Shown here: positions 57,543 to 64,000 of the stretch, one piece after another
Position numbering within the stretch: the stretch's first letter is position 1
How the letters are laid out: each line of letters opens with the position of its first letter
DNA from: VRUE01 sp963753585
GTDB lineage: Bacteria; Actinomycetota; Thermoleophilia; Solirubrobacterales; 70-9
DNA length: 64,000 bases
Assembly: GCA_963753585.1 (NCBI GenBank)
Contig: CAVWCU010000002.1
Location: 124,001-188,000, forward strand
Reading direction: 5' to 3'
The notes under the pieces: model-generated
Seen by the model: the letters and a program-made list of their open reading frames with translations, nothing else
The model's database searches: none
Told to the model about the DNA's origin: nothing
Position numbers and translations under genes: made by a program

Positions 57543-58558
57543 CGCCCGCCTCCCACCCGGCGCTCGAGGTCTGCCTTCAGCCGCTGCATCTGCATGATCG
57601 CCCTCGTTCTACCGAAACCGGTCAGGTGACCCTCGCCACCCTCGCGGCGGAAGCGCTCCGTGCTGAGGGTGATGACGAGGCGGGCCGGGTCGTCCCAACC
57701 CGACCAGGGAAGCGACTCGAACTCGCGGCTGAACAGCATCTCGCGCGCCGCCTTCGCCGGGGCGACGCCGCGATCGAGCCGCCTCGCCCCCTCCACCTGC
57801 GCCCACTCGAGGTACTCGCGCAGCAGGTCGACCGCCGCCTGGTCGCAGACCGGGCCGTGGCCGGGCACGAACGTGGTCGCGCCGAGCGAGGAGATGCGTT
57901 CGATCGCCGCCAGCCAGGCGGCTATTGGCCCCGCCCAGGTGATCGGCGTGCAGCCGATGAAGAGGATGTCGGCGGCGAAGCAAGCCGAGACGTCGGGTAC
58001 CCAGACCACCGCGTCTCCCGCCGTGTGGGCTGGGCCGACCTCGATCAACTCCACCTTGCGATCGCCGACCGCGAGGGTCAATTCTCCGTCGAACGTCTCG
58101 CTCGGCAGGGTCAGCTCGACCTCGCTCCAGTCGAAGGGTGCCATCTCGCGGCCCAGCGGCCGCAGCACCCGCCCGAGGCGCTTGAGGCGGCGCAGGTCTC
58201 GCGGCGTGTCGAGGGCCATCAGGTCCTTCGCGGTCGCGGTCGAGACGATCCGCGCTCCTGCGAGCAGCTGGTTGCCCCAGACGTGGTCGCCGTCGGAGTG
58301 GGTGTTGACGACGGTCTCGGGCGCGGCGTCGACCAGCCCGCGCGCCTCCGCGAGCATCCGCCGGGTCAGCGCCAGGTCCCAGAGGGTGTCGACCAACAGG
58401 GCGTGCTCGCCGGAGGCGATCAGCCCGGCGTTCGACTCGCCGAGCCCGCCGTTCGGTTGCAGCCAGGCCCAGGTGCCGTCTCCCACCCGCTGAAAGCCGC
58501 GCTCGAACCGCGCCGGCTCGCCGTGAAGCGTCCTATCTGCTCCCATCACCGGCTCCAT
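57539..58558 (-). CDS. Metallo-beta-lactamase fold hydrolase
   Basis: 339 residues, ATG 58558; ATG 58546 is an alternative. VVNTHSDGDHVWGNQLL (about 83-99) carries the H-x-D-x-D-H metal motif (THSDGDH), GPAHTAGDAVVWVP the next His, and FVPGHGPVCD the last His. SoxH/quorum-quenching-lactonase-like layout. The substrate is unknown. Translation is coupled to the downstream carboxymuconolactone-decarboxylase-like gene (4-base overlap), suggesting a shared degradative step. Confidence 0.85.
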   Translation of the reverse strand: MEPVMGADRTLHGEPARFERGFQRVGDGTWAWLQPNGGLGESNAGLIASGEHALLVDTLWDLALTRRMLAEARGLVDAAPETVVNTHSDGDHVWGNQLLAGARIVSTATAKDLMALDTPRDLRRLKRLGRVLRPLGREMAPFDWSEVELTLPSETFDGELTLAVGDRKVELIEVGPAHTAGDAVVWVPDVSACFAADILFIGCTPITWAGPIAAWLAAIERISSLGATTFVPGHGPVCDQAAVDLLREYLEWAQVEGARRLDRGVAPAKAAREMLFSREFESLPWSGWDDPARLVITLSTERFRREGGEGHLTGFGRTRAIMQMQRLKADLERRVGGGR

Positions 58559-58577
58559 CCGCCTCCAGCTTGACGAC

Positions 58578-58615
58578 TGAACGGTTGACCACCCTATAGG
58601 TGGGTCAACCGTTCA
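58578..58615. repeat. 38-bp hairpin overlapping the FmdB-type stop codon
   Basis: TGAACGGTTGACC and GGTCAACCGTTCA arms (13 bp perfect plus a shifted CACC/GGTG extension) around CTATAG. The motif ACTGAACGGTTGACC matches ACTGAGCGATTGACC in the palindrome at 38752-38801. The right end is the stop codon of the 58613-58933 gene. Confidence 0.7.
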
Positions 58616-58933
58616 CTCGCTGGTGGCGGACGCCTTGGGCTTCGCGTCGGTCGATGATTTCGCGTCGCTCGACTTCGACTCGGAGGGCTTCGAATCGCTC
58701 GATCCCTTCGACTCTCCGGAACCGTCCCCGGACGAACCGGCGGCTCCGCCCTTCTTCTTCTTGCCGTAGTCGGTGTTGTAGAAGCCGGAGCCCTTGAAGT
58801 GGACGGCGACGGGGTGCAGGACGCGCACGGCGGGAGCGCCGCACTCCTGGCACTCGGTGAGCGAATCGTCGCTCATCCGCTGGATCACGTCGAAGACGTG
58901 ACCTTTCTCGCACTTGTACTCGTAAATGGGCAC
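58613..58933 (-). CDS. FmdB-family zinc-ribbon protein
   Basis: 106 residues from GTG 58933. VPIYEYKCEKGHVFDVIQRM...CQECGAPAVRVLHPV is the FmdB zinc-ribbon (CxxxH...CxxC). It is followed by FKGSGFYNTDYGKKKK, typical of the family, and a Ser/Lys/Asp-rich low-complexity tail (about 62-106). These small proteins are linked to regulation of formamidase/acetamidase in some bacteria; the role here is unknown. Divergent from glyS, starts 36 bases apart. Confidence 0.88.
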   Translation of the reverse strand: MPIYEYKCEKGHVFDVIQRMSDDSLTECQECGAPAVRVLHPVAVHFKGSGFYNTDYGKKKKGGAAGSSGDGSGESKGSSDSKPSESKSSDAKSSTDAKPKASATSE

Positions 58934-58957
58934 GGGATGCGGGATTATCGCACCCGA

Positions 58958-58963
58958 TACGGT
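58958..58963 (+). promoter_or_regulatory. -10 box of glyS (leaderless type)
   Basis: TACGGT, preceded by GA, lies 6 bases before ATG 58970. There is no Shine-Dalgarno and no room for a T-box leader. Confidence 0.5.
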
Positions 58964-58969
58964 TCCGGC

Positions 58970-60364
58970 ATGGGAACCGCCGAGCAGGGAGCACCGCCCA
59001 CCGAGGTCTCGATGGATGAGATCGTCGCCCTCTGCAAGCGGCGCGGCTTCGTCTTCCCGTCCTCGGAGATCTACGGCGGGCTCGGCTCGACCTACGACTA
59101 CGGCCACTACGGGGTGCTGCTGAAGAACAACGTCAAGGCCGAGTGGTGGCGGGCGATGCTGCAGGAGCGCGACGACATCGTCGCCCTGGACTCGGCGATC
59201 CTCCAGCACCCTCGGGTCTGGGAGGCGTCGGGCCACCTGGCGGGCTTCACCGACCCGCTCGTCCAGTGCCTGGGCAAGTGCAAGAAGCGCTGGCGGGAGG
59301 ACCACCTGCGCGAGGCGGTCGAAGCCGAGGGCGGCGACCCGGCCGCCGAGCTGCGCTGCCCGGAATGCGGCGGCGAGCTCACCGAGCCGCGCCAGTTCAA
59401 CCTGATGTTCGAGACCCACGTCGGCCCGGTGGCGGGCGAGGGCTCGGAGGTCTACCTGCGACCGGAGACGGCGCAGGGCATCTTCATCAACTTCAAGAAC
59501 GTGATGGCCTTCGCCCGCAAGAAGCCGCCCTTCGGCATCGCCCAGATCGGCAAGTCCTTCCGCAATGAGATCACGCCGGGCAACTTCATCTTCCGCACGC
59601 GGGAGTTCGAACAGATGGAGATGGAGTTCTTCGTCCCCCCGGCCGAGGCGGAGCAGTGGTACCGGACCTGGATCTCCGAGCGCGAGCGCTGGTACGTCGA
59701 GCTCGGCATCCGCCCGGAGTTCCTCCGCGTCCGTCCCCACGACGCCGACGAGCTCTCCCACTACTCCTCGGGCACCAGCGACGTCGAGTACCTCTTCCCG
59801 ATCGGCTGGTCGGAGCTGGAGGGGATCGCCAACCGCGGCAATTTCGACCTCACCCAGCACGCCGAGTTCAGCGGCGAGAAGCTCGAGTACTTCGACCAGC
59901 AGACCAAAGACCGCTACGTGCCGCACGTGATCGAGCCGGCGGCGGGAGCCGACCGCGCCACCCTCGCCTTCCTGGTCGACGCCTACGACGTCGAGGAAGT
60001 CGAGGGCCGCCAGCGCACGGTGCTGCGCCTGCACCCCCGCCTGGCACCGGTCAAGGTCGCCGTCCTCCCCCTCGTCTCCAAGGAGGGCATGCCCGAGAAG
60101 GCCCGCGAGATCTTCAACGAGCTGCGCAGCCGCATGCCCGCCGAGTTCGACGAGGGCGGCTCGATCGGCAAGCGCTACCGCCGCCAGGACGAGATCGGCA
60201 CCCCCTGGGGCATCACCGTCGACCACCAGACGATGGAAGACGACACCGTCACCCTCCGCGACCGCGACTCCCTGGAGCAGACCAGAGTCCCGATCGCCGA
60301 GCTGGCGGACGACCTTGCCGCCCGCCTCACCCAGCCCTGGCAGAGCCCGAAGCTCGCCGGCTAA
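58970..60364 (+). CDS. glyS: Glycyl-tRNA synthetase (single-chain, dimeric type)
   Basis: 464 residues, ATG 58970. Class II synthetase of the alpha2 type: FVFPSSEIYGGLGSTYDYGHYGVLLKNN (start), a zinc-binding insertion (CLGKCKKRW...LRCPECGGELTEPRQFNLMF), motif 2 in FRNEITPGNFIFRTREFEQMEMEFF, YSSGTSDVEYLFPIGW and a C-terminal anticodon-binding domain (KVAVLPLVSKEGMPEKAREI). Length matches the bacterial alpha2 enzyme. Confidence 0.97.
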   Translation: MGTAEQGAPPTEVSMDEIVALCKRRGFVFPSSEIYGGLGSTYDYGHYGVLLKNNVKAEWWRAMLQERDDIVALDSAILQHPRVWEASGHLAGFTDPLVQCLGKCKKRWREDHLREAVEAEGGDPAAELRCPECGGELTEPRQFNLMFETHVGPVAGEGSEVYLRPETAQGIFINFKNVMAFARKKPPFGIAQIGKSFRNEITPGNFIFRTREFEQMEMEFFVPPAEAEQWYRTWISERERWYVELGIRPEFLRVRPHDADELSHYSSGTSDVEYLFPIGWSELEGIANRGNFDLTQHAEFSGEKLEYFDQQTKDRYVPHVIEPAAGADRATLAFLVDAYDVEEVEGRQRTVLRLHPRLAPVKVAVLPLVSKEGMPEKAREIFNELRSRMPAEFDEGGSIGKRYRRQDEIGTPWGITVDHQTMEDDTVTLRDRDSLEQTRVPIAELADDLAARLTQPWQSPKLAG

Positions 60365-60732
60365 GAGCTGCCCTCGATCAAGCCGATCACGTTGCCCTCG
60401 GGGTCGGTGAACTGACCGAGGACCATGCGGCCCATGATCGTCTCGGGACCCATCACGCGGGTGCCGCCGAGGGACTCGGCCTTGCTCAGGGCCTCCTCGA
60501 CGCTGGGGACTTCGACGTAGAAGGTGACGTGGCCCTCGTAGCCCTCGGGGCCCTGGCCGATGCCGCCACCCAGGCCGATGCCTTCGGCGTTGCTGTTGGC
60601 CTCGCGGTCGACGAGGCCGTATTTCATCTCGTTGTCGGCGTTGACCTCCCAGTCGAAGAGCTCGGCGTAGTAGCTCTGCAGCTTCTCGCCGTCCTTGCCG
60701 ACCACCTCGAAGTGGACCACTGGCTGTCCCAT
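60361..60732 (-). CDS. VOC (glyoxalase/bleomycin resistance) superfamily protein
   Basis: 123 residues, ATG 60732 with AAAGGAG 9 bases upstream. Two beta-alpha-beta-beta-beta modules: VVHFEVVGKDGEKLQSYYAELFDW at the start (His7 metal ligand) and VTFYVEVPSVEEALSKAESLGGT then GQFTDPEGNVIGLIEG at the end (Glu ligand). Such small VOC proteins (about 120 residues) are usually uncharacterised. Its stop overlaps glyS by 4 bases, tail to tail. Confidence 0.88.
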   Translation of the reverse strand: MGQPVVHFEVVGKDGEKLQSYYAELFDWEVNADNEMKYGLVDREANSNAEGIGLGGGIGQGPEGYEGHVTFYVEVPSVEEALSKAESLGGTRVMGPETIMGRMVLGQFTDPEGNVIGLIEGSS

Positions 60733-60797
60733 CGCGTGTCTCCTTTGTCGCGGCTTGTCGAACCCTGATCTTCTCGCAAGAGAGATCTTCCTCGGCC

Positions 60798-60803
60798 TAT
60801 CCT
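60798..60803 (+). promoter_or_regulatory. -10 box of the MFS gene (leaderless type)
   Basis: TATCCT lies 6 bases before GTG 60810 with no Shine-Dalgarno. Confidence 0.45.
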
Positions 60804-60809
60804 GCCACC

Positions 60810-62081
60810 GTGAGCCCCAGCCTCTTCCGCGATCGAGACTTCCGGCTCGTCGCGGCTTCGATCGGCGTCTCGGCGCTGGGCGACTGGGTGGCGATCGTCG
60901 CGCTCGGGCTCCACATCAAGGAGGCAACCGACTCGGGCTTCGCCGTCGCCGCTCTCTGGGTCTGCCTCTTCGGCCCTTCCGTCCTCGTCGCCGGGCACGT
61001 CGGCCTGCTGGTCGATCGGATCGAGGCGACCCGGTTGCTCGCCGCGGTCTCGGCGATCGGGACGCTCGCCGCTGTTGTGGTCGCCTTCACCGGTGCGGTC
61101 GCGCCGGTGCTCGCCCTGACCGCGGTCATCGGCCTCGTCTTCGCCACCTCGCAGCCGGCCGAGTTCGCCCTCGTCCCCCCGCTGGCGGGCGACGATCGCA
61201 TTCAGGAGGCAAACGGCCACATTGAGACCGCCCGCTACATCGGCTTCGGCGCCGGTCCGATCGTCGGCGGCCTCCTCTTCGCCGCCGGCGGGCTCGAGCT
61301 GGCGATGCTGGTCGACGCCGCGACCTTCGCCTTCGTCGCCGTCGCCGCCCTCTCGCTGAAGGTGAGGCGGCGGCCGGAGGAGCTGGGCGAGGGCGAGCGG
61401 ACTCCACGGGCACGTGACGGCATCGCCTTCCTCTTTGGCGACCGGGTCCTGGCGCTGGTGATGACCGTCGCCTTTGCCTCCCTGCTCTTCATGTCCGCGG
61501 TCTGGGTCGGCGAGCTCTTCTTCGTCGAGGACGTGCTCGGCCGTGGCGACGTCGCCTACGGCGCGATGCTCTCGATCTGGACCGTCGGCATGGCGCTCGG
61601 CGCGATGCTGCTCTCGCGCCGCGTCGCCGCGGTCGCCGTCGCAACCGTCGGCCTTCTCGCCGCCGCGACCCAGGGTGCCGCCCTGGCGCTGCCCGCCCTC
61701 TGGCTCAGCTTCGGCTTCTTCCTCGCCTGCTCGTTCTTCGGCGGGCTCTCGCACGGGCTGAAGAACGTGATGTTCCGCAGCCTGATCCACGTCCGCGTGC
61801 CGGACCACCTCCACGGCCGCGCCTTCGCCGCCTACAACGGCATCCGCAACACCGCCGAGCTGGGCGCCTTCGCCGCCGGTGGGCTGCTGGTCGCCGCGAT
61901 CGGCGCTCGCGGCACGCTGGCGTACGCGGGCGGCCTCTCCGCCCTCGCCGGCGCCCTCGGCCTGCTCGCCCTGCTGCGCATGTACGGCGGCTGGACCCCG
62001 ACCGGCCCGGTCGGTCCGCCGATCGATGCCGGGCTCGGCGACGAGCCCCCGGCTCCGGCCCAGCCCGCACCCGAGGGCTGA
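60810..62081 (+). CDS. MFS transporter (EntS/MFS_3-like exporter)
   Basis: 423 residues, GTG 60810. Twelve membrane spans in two halves with RDRDFRLVAASIGVSALGDWVAIVAL at the start, loop 2-3 LLVDRIEATRLLAA and FATSQPAEFALVPPLAGDD, and the second-half loop HGLKNVMFRSLIHVRVPDHLHGRAFAAYNGIRN. This PAxxAxxP / GRxxA pattern marks the MFS_3 group of drug or siderophore exporters. The substrate cannot be inferred. Confidence 0.9.
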   Translation: MSPSLFRDRDFRLVAASIGVSALGDWVAIVALGLHIKEATDSGFAVAALWVCLFGPSVLVAGHVGLLVDRIEATRLLAAVSAIGTLAAVVVAFTGAVAPVLALTAVIGLVFATSQPAEFALVPPLAGDDRIQEANGHIETARYIGFGAGPIVGGLLFAAGGLELAMLVDAATFAFVAVAALSLKVRRRPEELGEGERTPRARDGIAFLFGDRVLALVMTVAFASLLFMSAVWVGELFFVEDVLGRGDVAYGAMLSIWTVGMALGAMLLSRRVAAVAVATVGLLAAATQGAALALPALWLSFGFFLACSFFGGLSHGLKNVMFRSLIHVRVPDHLHGRAFAAYNGIRNTAELGAFAAGGLLVAAIGARGTLAYAGGLSALAGALGLLALLRMYGGWTPTGPVGPPIDAGLGDEPPAPAQPAPEG

Positions 62082-62084
62082 CCC

Positions 62085-63113
62085 TCAGCCCATGAAGCGC
62101 TCGACGTCGGCGGCGTCGGCTTCGAGGGCGGCGGTCGCCTTCTTGGTGATCGGGCCGAGGGGCTCGACCGTCACCTTGCCTCGGTTCAGCTTCCAGGTGG
62201 CCACAGCGCGGCCGTCGACCATGGCGAACGGTCGGAAGAGGCCGTTGCTGGTGACCAGATGGTTGTGCGGGCCGATGATCTCCTCGCGCGAGGTCCAGCC
62301 GAGCAGGACGGGGTCGTAGGCGCCGATCAGGCGCGGTCCCGGCACCTCGGCCTGCGGCGGACTGGCCGCGAGGTGGACGAGGCCGTCCTCGCGTTCGACC
62401 AGCTCCTTGGCAATGGCGGCGAGGCCGGCGCGGGCGTCTCGCAGGGGCAAGCCGGCCCACTTGGCGAGGTCGCGATCGCCGGCGGGGGCATGGCCGGTCA
62501 AATAGCGGCGCGCCAGCTCGGCGAGAGCGACATCGCGGTCGACGGGCTTCGCCGGCTCGAGCCAGTCGCGGACGAGCGCATAGGCATGGTCCTTGCCGAC
62601 CATCGGACCACGCACGACAACCCCGCGCACCGCCGCGAGGAAGAGGAGATGGATCAGGGCCTGCCCTTGCGTGGGGACACCGGCGGAGTCGAGGCGTTCG
62701 CGCAGCTGCAGCCGGGTCAGGGGGCCCTCATCGGCGAGGGCGCGCTCGATCGTCGCCACCGCACGCTCGCCGAGCTCGGGTGCGACACCCTCCTGGCGGA
62801 GCCGCCGGCTGCACGAGGTGAGCAAGGGCGGCGTCGTCAGCATCTGCAGCCACGGGTAGTCCTCGCTGCGGACCAGGTGCAGGGTCCCGCGGTTGAGCCA
62901 GGTGATCAGCAGCGAGCGCTCCTCGCTCAGCGCCCGGTCCACGTCCGCGGCGCCGAGGCCCTCGCTTCGAACCCTGACGGCGAGGCGGGCCCCCCGCGGG
63001 TCCTGGCCCTGGATCGCGAGCAGCCGTCGCGCCACCGCAACCGGACCCCGCTCCGGCCTGCCGGAGAGGCCCTGGGCGGCGAACCGCTGGGCGAGCACCA
63101 CGCGCGTCGTCAC
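62085..63113 (-). CDS. Winged-helix protein of the AlkZ/YcaQ DNA glycosylase family (HTH_42)
   Basis: 342 residues, GTG 63113. The HTH_42 family fold is indicated by RRLLAIQGQDPRGARLAV (29-46), whose Q-x-Q fits the catalytic QxQ/QxD motif of AlkZ and YcaQ glycosylases, ITWLNRGTLHLVRSEDYPWL (70-89), and the C-terminal LIGAYDPVLLGWTSREEIIGPHN. Members remove bulky or crosslinked bases, sometimes as self-resistance to genotoxic products. No biosynthetic cluster is adjacent, so general repair is likelier. Confidence 0.8.
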   Translation of the reverse strand: MTTRVVLAQRFAAQGLSGRPERGPVAVARRLLAIQGQDPRGARLAVRVRSEGLGAADVDRALSEERSLLITWLNRGTLHLVRSEDYPWLQMLTTPPLLTSCSRRLRQEGVAPELGERAVATIERALADEGPLTRLQLRERLDSAGVPTQGQALIHLLFLAAVRGVVVRGPMVGKDHAYALVRDWLEPAKPVDRDVALAELARRYLTGHAPAGDRDLAKWAGLPLRDARAGLAAIAKELVEREDGLVHLAASPPQAEVPGPRLIGAYDPVLLGWTSREEIIGPHNHLVTSNGLFRPFAMVDGRAVATWKLNRGKVTVEPLGPITKKATAALEADAADVERFMG

Positions 63114-63147
63114 GCGGGGATGATCGCGCTAACGCGCAAGAAGCGTC

Positions 63148-63744
63148 CTATGACGCGTAGGGCGAATTCTTTAAGGGTTCGATCGCGATCAATTCGACCA
63201 CGTAGAGCAGAGTCCCGGTCCCGTAGGCGAGCCTAGAGGGCAGGATCAGTTCGCGCCGGCTTCCGAGCTTCATTCCTTTCAGGCCGGTTTCCCAGCCGTC
63301 GCGCACTTCACCCGAGCCGAAGGTGAAGGAGAAGGAGGAGCCGGGAGGGAGGGGGTCTTTCCCCCATTTGACTTCGAAACGGTCCTTGGTCTTGTAGTTG
63401 ACGCCGACAAAGAGGACCGTGAGGCGCTGCCCCCACTTCGCGCGCATGTCCCCGACCCCCTTCTTCAAGACCTTGACGACGAGGTTCCCCGGCGGGGGAC
63501 CGGGGGGCACCACCACCTTCGGCGGGGCAGGCGTACCGTCGACTTCGAACTTCGGATTGGAGCTCCCCTCGGCTGCATACACGCGTATCCCGGAGCCCAG
63601 CTGCTTCGTGTTCGGTGTCTGCTCGGGTTTCGCCGCGGTGGCGGTGGGCTCGGAGGCAACCGGTGTGTCGTCCCCACCGCAGGCAGCCAAAGCCAAGCCG
63701 GCCACCAGAGCGCATATCGACACGATTAGTCTGAGAAAATTCAC
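63148..63744 (-). CDS. FKBP-type peptidyl-prolyl isomerase lipoprotein
   Basis: 198 residues, GTG 63744; TAAGAT 6 bases upstream. A lipoprotein signal with lipobox LAAC (about 19-22) leads to a Pro/Thr-rich linker and an FKBP domain (about 85-195): VLFVGVNYKTKDRFEV, FTFGSGEVRDGWETGLKGMKLGSRRELILPSRLAYGTG. The family's V-I-x-G-W-E-x-G core is present as VRDGWETG. It is surface-anchored and likely folds exported proteins. A second FKBP gene follows immediately upstream (63800-64000). Confidence 0.92.
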   Translation of the reverse strand: MNFLRLIVSICALVAGLALAACGGDDTPVASEPTATAAKPEQTPNTKQLGSGIRVYAAEGSSNPKFEVDGTPAPPKVVVPPGPPPGNLVVKVLKKGVGDMRAKWGQRLTVLFVGVNYKTKDRFEVKWGKDPLPPGSSFSFTFGSGEVRDGWETGLKGMKLGSRRELILPSRLAYGTGTLLYVVELIAIEPLKNSPYAS

Positions 63745-63799
63745 GCAATGATCTTACGCGACGCCGCGAATCTCAGCGCGGCGGGGGGCGCAGAAGACG

Positions 63800-64000
63800 C
63801 TACTCGATCGACTCGAGGTCGATGACGAAGATCAGCGTTTCATTGGGGCCGATCGCCGGCGGAGAGCCGGCCGGGCCGTAAGCGAGGTTCGGGGGGATCG
63901 TCAGCTCGCGCCGGCCGCCGACCTTCATCCCTTCCACGCCCTGTTCCCAGCCGGAGATCACCTGCCCTGACCCGAGCTGGAAGGCAAACGGTTCGCCGCG
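63800..64000 (-). CDS. FKBP-type peptidyl-prolyl isomerase, 5' part outside the window
   Basis: The last 66 codons of a minus-strand gene entering from the right edge. FQLGSGQVISGWEQGVEGM, then VGGRRELTIPPNLAYGPAGSP and a terminal FVIDLESIE, are the end of a canonical FKBP domain (VIxGWExG intact, AYG present). It stops 55 bases before the next FKBP start, so the two form a tandem pair that may derive from duplication. Confidence 0.9.
   Translation of the reverse strand, partial: RGEPFAFQLGSGQVISGWEQGVEGMKVGGRRELTIPPNLAYGPAGSPPAIGPNETLIFVIDLESIE

Noticed and set aside
58934..58969. T-box riboswitch before glyS
   Set aside because: Only 36 bases separate the divergent starts, and the -10 box is 6 bases from the ATG, so there is no leader.

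Overview
The window is about 64 kb of very GC-rich bacterial chromosome. Gene content points to an actinobacterium of the class Thermoleophilia (Solirubrobacterales type). The signs are ECF sigma factors fused to an anti-sigma-like zinc finger and a membrane tail, a secreted CTLRAAI/beta-helix protein, a short collagen-like secreted protein with a GKIHACYRVKG motif, and an ordinary actinobacterial housekeeping set. This placement is inferred from gene content, not from a marker gene. Many starts have a TANNNT hexamer 5-9 bases upstream and no Shine-Dalgarno, which is the leaderless-mRNA pattern. Others have a clear AGGAGG.

Positions 1-7500 look like the end of an integrated element or genomic island. 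They hold an ArdC-like antirestriction protein (cut by the window edge), a ParB-like protein, small plasmid-type proteins and two gene pairs of unknown role. The first is a divergent pair: a protein with the His/Ser signature of HK97-type prohead proteases, and a protein with a HEPN-like R-x5-H motif. The second is a tail-to-tail pair: a Ser/Thr kinase with a zinc ribbon, and a protein with hydrophobic segments. At 7382-7493 lie a tRNA-Trp-like 3' half and a tandem 11-bp repeat, next to an intact initiator tRNA. No integrase is visible.

From 7.7 to 64 kb the content is chromosomal core. The order is: Ppx/GppA, a ThDP enzyme, tRNA-Leu, the sigma/anti-sigma fusion, UPF0173 hydrolase, a rhomboid-like pseudoenzyme, class I aldolase and a thermonuclease (7.7-16.7 kb). 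Next come a large membrane protein, FtsB-like protein, enolase, parvulin and Mfd (16.9-25.8 kb). A TetR-controlled divergent locus with MpaB-like and FAH-family enzymes, a deacetylase, a GMC oxidase and a secreted beta-helix protein follow (25.9-34.3 kb). Then enoyl-CoA hydratase, Pth, L25, an ABC1 kinase, GDPD, Prs and GlmU (34.4-41.9 kb), and a membrane protein, HNH nuclease, tRNA-Gln, PucR regulator, DedA-PAP2 fusion, IspE, RsmA and TatD (42-49 kb). The last part holds an FMN hydroxyacid oxidase, a serine hydrolase, MetG, RsmI, a ROK glucokinase, an LCP protein, GlyS, an MFS transporter, an AlkZ-like protein and two FKBPs (49.1-64 kb). Several genes sit in translationally coupled minus-strand operons, namely glmU-prs-GDPD, rsmA-ispE-dedA/PAP2 and ROK-rsmI.

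The most unusual feature is a set of dispersed palindromes. One approximately 100-bp family has five copies. Three of them lie in frame inside the membrane-protein gene at 16885-19278, in both orientations, and encode Pro/Gly/Ala-rich linkers in the manner of Rickettsia palindromic elements. Other large perfect or near-perfect palindromes sit at gene junctions (25.8, 38.75, 42.0, 56.6, 56.9 and 58.6 kb), often touching a stop or start codon. No CRISPR array, transposase or rRNA gene was seen.
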